Positions 62,701 to 64,000 of a stretch of 64,000 nt of DNA are shown here, one piece after another. The stretch's first letter is position 1. Each line of letters starts with the position of its first letter. A program made the position numbers and the translations under genes. Source of the DNA: Nereocystis luetkeana. Lineage: Eukaryota > Sar > Phaeophyceae > Laminariales > Laminariaceae. The stretch spans positions 1,074,501 through 1,138,500 of the forward strand of contig JARUPZ010000034.1 of the NCBI GenBank assembly GCA_031213475.1, in the 5' to 3' direction. The notes beneath the pieces are model-generated. The model saw nothing but the letters and a program-made list of their open reading frames with translations. It made no database searches and was not told where the DNA came from.

Positions 62701-63384
62701 GACTGGCGTTAGCGGTGAAATGCCCTTCACTTGTCCTTCACTTGTCCTTCACTTGTCCTTCCCTTGATTTGGACATGTCCTTGACCTGCCCTTGGCAATT
62801 GTCCTTGACTTGTCCTTGACGTGTCCCTGATTTGTCGTGTCCTTGACTTGTCGCTGACGTGTCCTTGACTTGTCCTTGACTTGTACTTGACTTTTCCTTG
62901 ACTTGTCCTTGACTTGTCCTTGACTTGTCCTCGACTTGTCCTCGACTTGTCCTTGACTTATCCTTGACTCGTCCCTGCCTTGTCCTTGACTTGTCCTTGA
63001 CTTGTCCTTGACCTGTCCTTGACCTGTCCTTGACTTTCCCTTGACACGTCTTTGACTTGATTCTGACATGTCTGTAACGCGTCCTTGACACTTGCCCTGG
63101 ACTTGTCCCTGCCTTGTTTTGTTTTGGTTCTATGTTTTTGTGCTGCCTTTCGTTTTGCTCTGGCTCGCTCTGTTACGCTTCATTCCGTTCCGTTTCATCC
63201 TGTTGCGCTTCGGTTTCGTAACGCTTCGTTTTTTTTTCGTTTTGTTTCGTTTCGCTGCTGCATCCAATCAGGTAGTGTACGAGTTCTTAGTTCGTTTTGT
63301 GGTGTCGTCGGAGGTGGATGCTAAGCAGGCCAAGCAATACGTCGACCAGTCGTTATGCCTTCAGCTGGTCGAGTTGTTCGACAG
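32203..63384 (+). CDS. PPP2R5: PP2A B56 regulatory subunit gene, 5' part (6 exons, runs off window)
   Basis: Encodes a B56/B'-type regulatory subunit of protein phosphatase 2A, a HEAT-repeat protein that binds the PP2A A-C core and recruits substrates with LxxIxE motifs. About 388 residues are visible. They comprise a low-complexity S/T/G/A N-terminus (about 1-215), then [74 protein letters not shown] and VVYEFLVRF...[15 protein letters not shown]. These align in order with the first HEAT repeats of B56. Phases agree at all five junctions (2, 0, 2, 0, 0) and the last visible exon ends in phase 2. The remaining HEAT repeats and the stop lie beyond 64000. Intron 1 is about 22 kb; the others are 1.0-2.5 kb. 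Exon 1 needs a one-base frame change in a G run. Confidence 0.9.
33605..33960 (+). repeat. GGTAACGGTAAC minisatellite
   Basis: Degenerate 6- and 12-bp units (GGTAACGG, GGTAGCGG, GGCAACGG) in B56 intron 1. The minus-strand Arg/Tyr-rich frames are shadows. Confidence 0.85.
34100..34800 (+). repeat. TGAGGCGTTT minisatellite, unit about 40 bp with inner palindrome
   Basis: About 15 units of TTGAGGCGTTT followed by CGGTATAATACCGTTG and GGCTGTATA. CGGTAT/ATACCG is a small inverted repeat in each unit. Confidence 0.85.
35406..35746 (+). repeat. (TAC)n microsatellite interrupted by MITE-A
   Basis: About 230 bp of TAC/CTA units either side of MITE-A copy 14. At four points CTACTA becomes CTATTAATACTA. 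Confidence 0.95.
35465..35568. mobile_element. MITE-A copy 14, inside the (TAC)n array
   Basis: TTACGGGGGACCATAG to CTATGGCCCCCCGTAA, with array sequence CTA and TAC on either side. It defines the TA target duplication clearly. Confidence 0.9.
35855..36048 (+). repeat. Family I copy 2
   Basis: AAAAGGGGGCCAAAAAGG, GTTCGGAAGGCTCTCGAAC, GAGCGCTGAAAAACGATCGC, AACTCAACGCTCTCC. A third fragment is at 41580-41660. Confidence 0.6.
36060..36160 (+). repeat. Family H copy 1
   Basis: TGGTGATGTTCTCACATTAG, TTCCCTGAAATCCTGC, AACAGGCTGTAACAAAATCC match 57005-57112. Confidence 0.7.
36323..36410. mobile_element. MITE-B copy, first of a tandem pair
   Basis: CTTGTAGGGCCCCTGTCC to CTGCGGTTCTAGAGGGG, sharing the TTAA at 36411 with the next copy. 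Confidence 0.85.
36415..36494. mobile_element. MITE-B copy, second of a tandem pair
   Basis: TTAA-CCCTTGTAGGGCCGCAG to GGGACTGCGGTATACC. The right end is lost. Confidence 0.8.
36540..37085 (+). repeat. GGTTGGAATCCCGTTC tandem repeat
   Basis: Units of roughly 90-120 bp with GGTTGGAATCCCGTTC(A/C)TGAT, split by MITE-A copy 15. B56 intron 1. Confidence 0.75.
36680..36805. mobile_element. MITE-A copy 15 with three tandem scars
   Basis: TTACGGGGGGCCATAG to ATGGTTCCCCGTGA. At 36737-36759 the sequence is TACCAGGTACCTGGTA plus CCTGGTA, where other copies have a single TA. Confidence 0.9.
37179..37264. mobile_element. MITE-B copy
   Basis: TTAA-GCCTTTTAGGACCGCAG to GGGACTGCAATTTGTCCTG-TTAA. Confidence 0.82.
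37317..37420. mobile_element. MITE-A copy 16
   Basis: ATACGGGGGGCCATAATAAA to AATATGGCCCCCCGTAA. Confidence 0.85.
37669..37768. mobile_element. MITE-A copy 17
   Basis: ATCACGGGGGGGGCATAG to ACTATGCCCCCCCCCGTTAA, G and C runs lengthened at both ends. Confidence 0.82.
37985..38140 (-). mobile_element. Family C copy with long G tract
   Basis: About 17 G, TGTACTCGATATCTTGCATA, GCCGTAGTCGTATGACCATA, GGGTTTTCACCGAACAGACA, TTGCTTGCACCAAGCGCGAA. Confidence 0.75.
38247..38345. mobile_element. MITE-B copy
   Basis: TTAA-GCCTTTCAGAACTCCAG to CTGCAGTCGTAAAAGGG-TTAA. A duplicated GTCCCAAATTGTGCCC in the loop. Confidence 0.82.
38582..38688. mobile_element. MITE-B copy, long
   Basis: ACCCGTTTACGACTGCGGTC to CTGCGGTCCTAACAGTG with a repeated tail TCCTAAGAGGG. 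An ATTAATTCG gain in the loop. Confidence 0.78.
38700..40170. other. B56 intron 1 stretch, no feature recognised
   Basis: TCGAAAA-rich sequence at 39490-39900 forms a loose GAAAATCGAAAA repeat. No coding signal seen. Confidence 0.4.
40176..40264. mobile_element. MITE-B copy, near perfect
   Basis: CTCTTTTAGAACCGCAGTCC to GGACTGCGGTTCTAAAGGGG-TTAA. Confidence 0.9.
40611..40715. mobile_element. MITE-A copy 18
   Basis: TTACGGGGATCCATAG to CTATGGCCCCCCGTAA, TA flanks. Confidence 0.88.
40762..40867. mobile_element. MITE-A copy 19
   Basis: TTACGGGCGGCCATAG to CTATGGTCTTCCCATAA. It lies between a C tract and SINE S5. Confidence 0.82.
40868..40950 (-). mobile_element. SINE S5, minus-strand fragment
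   Basis: The complement reads CGACGCGAGTCGACGAGGGG and continues as a degenerate body. A MITE-A (40762-40867) abuts it on the left. Confidence 0.6.
41003..41025. mobile_element. MITE-A end fragment
   Basis: TTACGGGGGACCATAGTTAG only. The rest is absent. Confidence 0.65.
41080..41168. mobile_element. MITE-B cluster copy 1
   Basis: TTAA-CCCCTTTAGAACCGCAG to CTGCGGTCCTAAAAGGG-TTAA. First of five copies in 41.08-41.75 kb. Confidence 0.9.
41213..41302. mobile_element. MITE-B cluster copy 2
   Basis: CCCTTTTAGGACCCGCAGTC to CTTTCAGTCCTGCAAGGGC. The loop includes TACTGTTGATGCCTGGTAGG. Confidence 0.78.
41379..41479. mobile_element. MITE-B cluster copy 3
   Basis: CCTTTTTAGACAACTCCAG to CTGCAGCCCTAAAAGGG. 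The loop has a doubled GTCCCGAATTGTCCCC. Confidence 0.82.
41485..41573. mobile_element. MITE-B cluster copy 4
   Basis: CCCCTCTAGAACCGCAGTCC to GAACTGCGGCTCTAAAAGGG-TTAA. Confidence 0.88.
41661..41747. mobile_element. MITE-B cluster copy 5
   Basis: CTTCGAGGACCGCAGTCCGG to GGGCTGCGGTATTAAGAGGG. Confidence 0.78.
41934..42268 (+). mobile_element. tRNA-derived SINE S1, full length
   Basis: The head has A-box-like TGGTTCAAGTGG and B-box-like GGGTTCGTCCC in a T-arm stem CCTGG/CCAGG. The body has GCGAGTCGACGAGG, TCTTCTCGCGATAAAAATG and GTGACCCCGGATCTGAG, and the tail is A-rich at 42250-42268. Body copies recur at four other places. The structure fits a Pol III SINE. Confidence 0.8.
42755..42975 (+). 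repeat. Family F copy 2
   Basis: ACCGATCTAACCCAGGAAAT, GTAGATCGTGCCGATTGTAT, CTCTCAACAATGAGC, CTACAGATCAGGAAGATATA match copy 3. Confidence 0.6.
43217..43305 (-). mobile_element. SINE S6, tRNA-like head only
   Basis: The complement has GCCGGCGTCCCCGTTGGC, A-box-like TGGCTTGGTAGG and a T-arm GTGGG-TACAAGT-CCCAC. It resembles the head of S1 (GCCGGTCGCCCCGGTGG). The acceptor stem does not pair, so it is not a working tRNA. Confidence 0.5.
43484..43585. mobile_element. MITE-A copy 20
   Basis: TTACGGAGGACCACTAAATA to AATACGGTCCCCCGTAA. Confidence 0.85.
43605..43780. mobile_element. Family D, degenerate copy
   Basis: GCAGTGGTCCGTCTATCC and TGCCGGCTGAGTGATGCC, GGCTGCCCGA, GGGATGAACCGGTGTGCTG follow the same order as 16034-16160. 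The right end is not clear. Confidence 0.55.
43848..43936. mobile_element. MITE-B copy
   Basis: CCCTCTAGTACCGGATTCCC to CGGGACTGCGGTACTAAAAG. Confidence 0.82.
44916..45638 (-). CDS. LINE C-terminal region
   Basis: Continues the RT in a shifted frame: [79 protein letters not shown]. This is the usual post-RT domain of such LINEs, with the C-E-S-I-E-xx-x-R-K-R-R-L-x-F-A-G motif. It ends with a basic Gly/Arg-rich tail ([20 protein letters not shown]). It is inside B56 intron 1, antisense to it. Confidence 0.85.
   Translation of the reverse strand: MLKAEVIETLLYGCVTWTLRAEHFAKLRTAHQVLLRVIGFQRRLRTDHATFSYAKALKMTRCESIETTIRKRRLSFAGGVARQSKERLPSRVMFGTITGGENPRPGGQWKTWHRCIVEDLREFRATEGSTEVTPLVFGVETALWSTAAKKAGKWYRGILEAAERFMMRWHEAEAEMSRQRRASAVDGAQGNGGRGGNRRSGRKPDQGNAERGGNRRGRRETAVDESRKDMADRVARHQVD
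45632..46543 (-). CDS. LINE reverse transcriptase, 5'-truncated
   Basis: Contains RT motifs in order: FRPARSTID, motif [13 protein letters not shown], motif [16 protein letters not shown], motif [11 protein letters not shown], then [11 protein letters not shown] and [12 protein letters not shown]. These identify the reverse transcriptase of a non-LTR retrotransposon. The copy starts abruptly near 46565, within the region before motif A, where a full element would carry the endonuclease; no endonuclease is present. The frame ends at ALKSEC-stop and the element continues in another frame ([11 protein letters not shown]), a one-base shift near a C run at 45645-45665. Confidence 0.92.
   Translation of the reverse strand: MTLLLKIVASRLSNYCETEELLPEEQCGFRPARSTIDMLFVVRRLQELGRQRKTPLYVCFIDLQKAYDSVDRELLWKVLTRFGVPTKMLRIIRIFHDGMRARVRTDDGELSEWFDVTQGLRQGCVLSPLLFNVFFAAALHVVLVRFSQDEAIVRDLVQLSEAGIVRTGKEEPLACVRRSVWGMLYADDAGIVSKSAKGLAKMMTVIVTVFEAAGLTVSEKKTETMVLQTPDRTTLAPPLVIEAAGQRCKQTTQFLYLGGVIHENAALSLEIDRRIRLMRACLKRFDPELYDRTTAPLALKSEC
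46909..47038 (+). repeat. (TCTAC)n array with ACGAGTAC breaks
   Basis: ACTCTACTCTACTCTACTC runs interrupted four times by CTACGAGTACTC. Confidence 0.95.
47057..47145. mobile_element. MITE-B copy after the TCTAC array
   Basis: TTAA-CCCATATAGAACCGCAG to CTGCGGTTCTAAAAGGG-TTAA. Confidence 0.9.
47212..47254. mobile_element. MITE-B left arm with a CAGCAG scar
   Basis: CCCTTTTAGTGCCGCGGTCT then ACAAACTACAGCAGTACTAC, where intact copies have ACAAACTACTTG: an extra CAGCAGTA-type block at a TA. Confidence 0.65.
47266..47355. mobile_element. MITE-B copy, shares TTAA with the next
   Basis: CCCTTTTAGAACCGCAGTCC to GTGCGGTTCTAAAAGGG, TTAA at 47356-47359. Confidence 0.88.
47360..47448. mobile_element. 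MITE-B copy
   Basis: CCCTTTTAGAACCGCAGTCC to GGACTGCGGTTCTAAAGGGG-TTAA. A further fragment follows at 47467-47505. Confidence 0.88.
47755..48650 (+). repeat. GGGTCGGGTC minisatellite with an inverted stretch
   Basis: Units of about 40 bp, GGGTCGGGTCAGGAGGTTTT then GAAAT(G/C)TC(A/G)CGG, from 47765 to 48060 and from 48355 to 48610. The complement (CCCGACCCGC, GACCCGTGAG) appears at 48055-48330 and 48615-48640. Confidence 0.85.
49335..49422 (+). mobile_element. Family J copy between two C tracts
   Basis: TGCTCCGTCTCGAAAAGAGA, CGCGTGGTCAATGGTCAGAT, GGCAAGCAGCGGATGAGTAC, C run. Confidence 0.75.
50205..50790 (+). repeat. Decayed tandem units
   Basis: TTCCGCTGGAGGCGC(C/G)GC occurs at 50228 and 50674; AAACCCGAATG at 50653 and 50784; CATTTTACA with an (A)ACTTCGAT-like run twice. 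SINE S3 sits between. Confidence 0.55.
50276..50495 (+). mobile_element. SINE S3, body with long poly-A tail
   Basis: ACGCGAGTCGACGAGAGG, TCTTATCGCGGTGAAAATG and GTGACCCCTGATCTGAG match S1. It is followed by a duplicated GAGGAGGGAGAGAGGGAAGA, a C tract and about 23 A at 50474-50494. Confidence 0.75.
51607..51632 (+). repeat. C tract, about 26 bp
   Basis: One of the longest pure C runs. A similar run is at 51474-51486. B56 intron 1. Confidence 0.95.
51845..52155 (+). repeat. GGCGCGTCAAGG minisatellite, forward array
   Basis: Five units of about 62 bp: GGCGGTCAGGCGCGTCAAGG, CCCCTTTT-GGCCTTGACA, a variable CATATA stretch, TAGTGTT. The same unit in reverse orientation makes 63770-64000. Scar TACCAGGTA at 52166 lies just past it. 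Confidence 0.85.
52960..53072 (+). mobile_element. Family C copy ending in a C tract
   Basis: GTCGGTGGAAACCCGACGTG, GGATGCGAGGGCCTATGGTC, CATGCATGATAATGTGTACA, then about 19 C. Confidence 0.75.
53308..53399. mobile_element. MITE-B copy, diverged
   Basis: CCTTTCGTACAACCGCAGCC to GGGACTGCAGTCCTAAAAGG. A more decayed relative is visible at 53491-53572. Confidence 0.78.
54060..54460 (+). repeat. GGTGTTGGTGGTGGC minisatellite
   Basis: GGTGGTGTTGGTGTTGGTG-type units. Gives long Val/Gly frames on plus and Thr/Asn frames on minus, none of which look like genes. Confidence 0.9.
54870..54905 (+). repeat. Acceptor-side echo of B56 exon 2 (decoy acceptor)
   Basis: TCAGGACGCCTTCAATGAG followed by TTGAAGGTCT repeats the true acceptor and first codons of exon 2 (55001) 123 bp upstream, with three changes over about 29 bp. 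Used as an acceptor in the same phase it would read T-P-S-M-S then TGA, so inclusion would truncate the protein. Confidence 0.8.
55001..55103 (+). CDS. PPP2R5: B56 exon 2
   Basis: Acceptor TTTGTTCAG ends at 55000 and donor GTGAGA starts at 55104. The first base completes the arginine split from exon 1. It then encodes [20 protein letters not shown] and [14 protein letters not shown]. The final K-E-L-P-L-L-R is the conserved lead-in to the first HEAT repeat. The Ser/Arg-rich start could be a phosphorylation region, which is inference. Its acceptor half is copied 123 bp upstream and its donor half at least twice downstream. Confidence 0.85.
55295..55383. mobile_element. MITE-B copy in B56 intron 2
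   Basis: CCCCTTCAGATCTGCAGTCC to GGACTGCGGTTCTAAAAGGG-TTAA, inserted in the GAAGG-rich array. Confidence 0.88.
55411..55560 (+). repeat. Donor-side echoes of B56 exon 2
   Basis: 55411-55500 repeats the exon 2 end and intron start (ATAAAGGAGC...TTCTCAGGGTAAGGAGTAGG against ATAAAGGAGC...TTCTCAGGGTGAGAAATAGG). 55519-55560 is a shorter copy (GGGTACGTCCGACAGGAGT then CTCAGGGCAAGAAATA). The first copy keeps a good-looking donor, GGGTAAGG. No coding continuity. Confidence 0.7.
56076..56170 (+). CDS. PPP2R5: B56 exon 3
   Basis: Acceptor CTTGCAG ends at 56075 and donor GTGGGC starts at 56171. It encodes [27 protein letters not shown] and MENS plus two bases. This corresponds to the near-invariant B56 stretch LFxxKLxxCxxxFDFxDP that opens HEAT repeat 1. 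Confidence 0.92.
56500..56700 (+). repeat. Family F copy 3, in B56 intron 3
   Basis: ACGGATCCAACCCAGGAAAC, GTAGATCATGTGGATTGTAC, GCAACATGAGCTAGATCATA, AATACAGATGAGGAATATAT. Confidence 0.6.
57005..57112 (+). repeat. Family H copy 2
   Basis: GGATGTTCTGACCTTACCTT, TTCCCTGAAACCCTGC, AACAGGCTGTGTAAGAAAAA, CACCTCGATGG. Confidence 0.7.
57330..57440. repeat. GATACGATATGATATCAT palindromic run
   Basis: Alternating GATATC/GATACG units. B56 intron 3. Confidence 0.8.
57940..58250 (+). repeat. TTTCGTTTCG minisatellite before B56 exon 4
   Basis: T-rich TTTCG(T/C)TTCG units form a very long pyrimidine-rich tract ending about 65 bp before the exon 4 acceptor. Confidence 0.9.
58317..58386 (+). CDS. PPP2R5: B56 exon 4
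   Basis: Acceptor GATGGCAG ends at 58316 and donor GTGAAT starts at 58387. After completing a split arginine it encodes [16 protein letters not shown] and DTPQGQE, ending in phase 0. It matches the KEVKRxTLxELVEY block of the family. The exon is only 70 nt and lies just after the TTTCG-rich array that fills much of intron 3. Confidence 0.92.
58530..58636 (-). mobile_element. Family J copy in B56 intron 4
   Basis: G tracts, TTGTACTCATTGGTTGCTTG, TTTGACCATTGAGCACGCAT, CCCTTTCGAGACGGAGCACC. Confidence 0.75.
59212..59722 (+). mobile_element. Family C, best full-length copy
   Basis: About 510 bp in plus orientation: GTCGGTTGGTAGCGACACTG, GGTCGGTCACAGCTGG, CACAAGTGGGAATGATCTTA, TTGGTGCAAGCAACG, GGTCGGTGAAAACCCGACAT, CATGCATGAGATCGAGTACA, ending GAGTACACC plus C run. 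Serves as the bare-site reference for two scarred sister copies. Confidence 0.75.
59775..59960 (+). mobile_element. Family C partial copy without C tail
   Basis: CTTAGTAGGATGCTACTCAC through GGTCGGGGAAAACCCGACGT and CATGCATGATGATTTAGTAC. Confidence 0.7.
60078..60166 (+). mobile_element. Family J copy before echo U3
   Basis: AGGAGTAGGAATGGTGCTCC, GTCTCGAAAAAGGGATGCGT, GAGGCAAGCGGTAAATGAGT, short C run. Confidence 0.75.
60169..60240 (+). repeat. Acceptor-side echo U3 of B56 exon 5
   Basis: GTAAACATGCCT, then CTTACTCTGACGGCGATGCC and GAACGTGATGTGATGAT, resembles the exon 5 lead-in and first codons. There is an 11-bp interruption and no usable CAG. It is preceded by a family J copy and a C tract. 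Confidence 0.65.
60290..60358 (+). mobile_element. Family J partial copy before echo U2
   Basis: ATGGTGAATGGTCAAATGAT, TGAGGCAAGCAACAAATGTG, TACC, C run. Confidence 0.65.
60361..60450 (+). repeat. Acceptor-side echo U2 of B56 exon 5
   Basis: TTTGTAAATTGACTCCGTGCC, AGATTTGACCACGATGGTG, then a second small piece GAACGTGATCGCGATGGTG, all match the exon 5 start. Followed by a C tract and preceded by a family J copy, as for U3. Confidence 0.7.
60471..60530 (+). repeat. Acceptor-side echo U1 of B56 exon 5
   Basis: TAAACACCCCTCCTTTGTAT, ATTGACTCCGATGCC and AGATTTGATCACGATGGTGA align with TAAACACGCCTCCTGCAGAT and the first dozen codons of exon 5. The CAG acceptor is mutated to TGT. Flanked on both sides by long C tracts. 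Confidence 0.78.
60612..60749 (+). CDS. PPP2R5: B56 exon 5, followed by a GC donor
   Basis: Acceptor CTCCTGCAG ends at 60611. The 46 codons read [30 protein letters not shown] and [16 protein letters not shown], the family block ending DEPxxEAAWPHLQ. The junction is CAG|GCAAGC, so intron 5 starts with GC; GC-AG introns with an AG|GCAAG consensus are an accepted minor class. No GT donor at this point keeps the alignment. Decayed acceptor-side copies lie upstream and donor-side copies downstream. Confidence 0.92.
60785..61035 (-). mobile_element. Family C copy just after B56 exon 5
   Basis: Long G tract then GTGCACTCATCGTCATGCAT, GGGGCGGAGCACGTCATGG, CTTGCACCAAGCGCTTAGCG, GTCGAGTGAAGGGTGAGAGC. 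Diverged. Confidence 0.65.
61053..61120. mobile_element. MITE-B copy, right arm shortened
   Basis: GGGCAGGACTGCAGTCCCG to TTTTTTGTCCCGGAAAGGG-TTAA, 10 bp before a MITE-A. Confidence 0.72.
61130..61240. mobile_element. MITE-A copy 21
   Basis: TTACGGGGGGGCATAG to CTATGGTCCCCCGTAA, B56 intron 5. TACCGGTA at 61187 stands where sister copies have TA. Confidence 0.88.
61500..61635 (+). mobile_element. Family C copy flanked by C tracts on both sides
   Basis: C run, TTGCTCCGTCCCGGCATTGT, GTCTATGGTCAGACGACTAC, CATGCATGAGATCGAGTACA, TATCGAGTACACC, C run. Confidence 0.75.
61857..61945. mobile_element. MITE-B copy in B56 intron 5
   Basis: TTAA-CCCTTTTAGAACCGCAG to CTGCGGTTCTAAATGGG-TTAA, near-perfect palindrome. 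Confidence 0.9.
61985..62215 (+). repeat. GTGTTATCTATCC minisatellite
   Basis: About nine units GGGGGGTGTTATCTATCCCA(A/G). Related to 17785-17905. Confidence 0.9.
62319..62416 (+). repeat. Donor-side echo D1 of B56 exon 5
   Basis: ACGATTGCAACCCGGACGGG, then TTGTTGGAGGGAGCTTGGCC and GGGCGAGGCGTTTTCACCTT, follows the exon 5 3' half and intron start (ACGATTGCGACCCTGATAAG, TTGTTGGAAGAAGCTTGGCC, AGGCAAGCCTTTTTACCTTC). It lies 1.6 kb downstream with frame changes. Confidence 0.78.
62430..62495 (+). repeat. Donor-side echo D2 of B56 exon 5
   Basis: TTGGAAGAAGCATGGTCCCA then CGTCCAGGCGAGGCTT still reads L-E-E-A-W-S-H-V-Q up to a GCGAGG boundary, against [15 protein letters not shown] in exon 5. Confidence 0.78.
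62606..62670 (+). repeat. Donor-side echo D3 of B56 exon 5
   Basis: GACGAGTCGTTGCTGGAGGA followed by AAAATGGGCAAACTATCAGG and GAAGGCTT resembles [13 protein letters not shown] plus the donor, more diverged than D1 and D2. Confidence 0.6.
62725..63090 (+). repeat. (CTTGACTTGTCC)n minisatellite before B56 exon 6
   Basis: About 28 units of 12 bp. The minus strand reads as [11 protein letters not shown]-type repeats. This open frame is a consequence of the 12-bp unit, not a gene. Confidence 0.95.
63272..63384 (+). CDS. PPP2R5: B56 exon 6, last visible
   Basis: Acceptor CCAATCAG ends at 63271 and donor GTGAGA starts at 63385. It encodes [20 protein letters not shown] and [17 protein letters not shown] plus AG, matching LVYEFFLRFLESPDFxxxxAKxYIDQxFxLQLLELFDS in B56. 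The next exon should begin by completing the Ser or Arg codon and continue with an E-D-P-R-E-R-like block. It is not in the window. Confidence 0.92.
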
Positions 63385-63769
63385 GTGAGAGATACGAGCG
63401 GAGGGTTGAGGGCGAAAATGTCTTATATCATACGGGTGACCGCGGTTTGACGCCTTGACTGACCGCCCATACACTTGGACTAGCATAATAAGGCCACACG
63501 AGACCTTGGCGCGACAAAAAAAGCCGGATAAATACACGGAAAGAAGAAAAAAAGCGACTGCCCCACTGTTATTTTTCCCGCCCCAGACAGGGGTGTGTGT
63601 GCTGAAGTCAAGTAACCTTGATTCTAAAAACTAAATTTAAGTTGTCACATTCGTCCGGAAATATCGTACATGGAAATATTTTGTATCTGCTTTGTCTCTC
63701 GTTCTGACTTATAGGGATAAAAATCTCGTTTCTGTTTTTCCGTGTGCTCCTGGGTCTCGTGGTATTGAC
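63385..63769 (+). other. Start of B56 intron 6
   Basis: Follows donor GTGAGA. No exon recognised here. Confidence 0.6.
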
Positions 63770-64000
63770 CCTTGACGGGCCTGGCGGCCCCCTACACTAG
63801 AAGTAGTACATATGTTGAAGGCAAAAAGAGGCCTTGACGCGCCTGACGGCCCCTTGAACTACAACCAGTGTACCAGGTATGTGTCAAGGACAAAAGAGGC
63901 ATTGCCGCGCCTGACCGTCCCCTGCACGAAGAACAGCATATATGTCAAGGCCTTGACGCGCCTGACGGCTACTTACACTAGTACCTGGTATATATTTTAA
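63770..64000 (-). repeat. GGCGCGTCAAGG minisatellite, reverse array
   Basis: Three to four units of CCTTGACGCGCCTGACGGCC with AC(A/T)A-CATATGT spacers, inverted relative to 51845-52155. Two units carry TACCAGGTA/TACCTGGTA (63871, 63982) where a third has ACATATG. Confidence 0.85.

Noticed and set aside
62725-63090. CRISPR-like array
   Set aside because: The repeats are contiguous 12-bp units with no spacers; a minisatellite in a eukaryotic intron.
1-64000. LTR retrotransposons, Polintons or other virus-derived elements
   Set aside because: No long terminal repeats, integrase, protease, capsid or envelope-like frames were seen; the only reverse transcriptase is of the LINE type.

Overview
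This window looks like nuclear DNA of a multicellular or large-genome eukaryote, most likely a stramenopile such as a brown alga. That placement is inferred from gene architecture, S/T/G-rich low-complexity exons, long repeat-filled introns and a plant-length NDUFA8; no search was run. Nothing prokaryotic is present: coding sequence sits in short exons with GT-AG (once GC-AG) junctions, and most long open frames are shadows of simple repeats.

Two host genes can be read with confidence. On the minus strand, 8684 to 4911, a complete three-exon gene encodes a 106-residue twin-CX9C protein of the NDUFA8 family, an accessory subunit of mitochondrial complex I. On the plus strand, from 32203 and running off the right end, a gene encodes a B56-type (PPP2R5) regulatory subunit of protein phosphatase 2A. 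Six exons are visible (32203-32850, 55001-55103, 56076-56170, 58317-58386, 60612-60749, 63272-63384), with phases matching at every junction and a first intron of about 22 kb. The B56 start exon changes frame inside a 15-G run. A few further single exons of unrecognised genes are proposed at low confidence.

The rest is repeats. There are about 22 copies of a 105-bp TA-flanked MITE (MITE-A), about 36 copies or fragments of a 90-bp TTAA-flanked, piggyBac-like fold-back MITE (MITE-B), and a pogo-like TIR element (family D). Two families end in homopolymer C (families C and J). A tRNA-derived SINE, one 5'-truncated LINE on the minus strand at 44.3-46.6 kb, several smaller dispersed pairs and many minisatellites complete the list. 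No LTR element, virus-like element or CRISPR array was recognised.

Layout: 1-4.9 kb repeats and one possible terminal exon; 4.9-8.7 kb NDUFA8; 8.7-32 kb intergenic MITEs, families C and D, SINEs and a few candidate exons; 32.2-64 kb the B56 gene, whose first intron holds the LINE, a (TAC)n array and most minisatellites.

Two patterns stand out. First, three exons (NDUFA8 exon 1, B56 exons 2 and 5) are flanked by decayed partial copies of themselves: acceptor-side halves upstream and donor-side halves downstream. Second, the 9-mer TACCAGGTA or its complement occurs about 28 times. In several repeat copies it sits exactly where sister copies have a bare TA, as expected for excision scars of a TA-targeting transposon that is not itself visible here. 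All positions and counts were made by eye.
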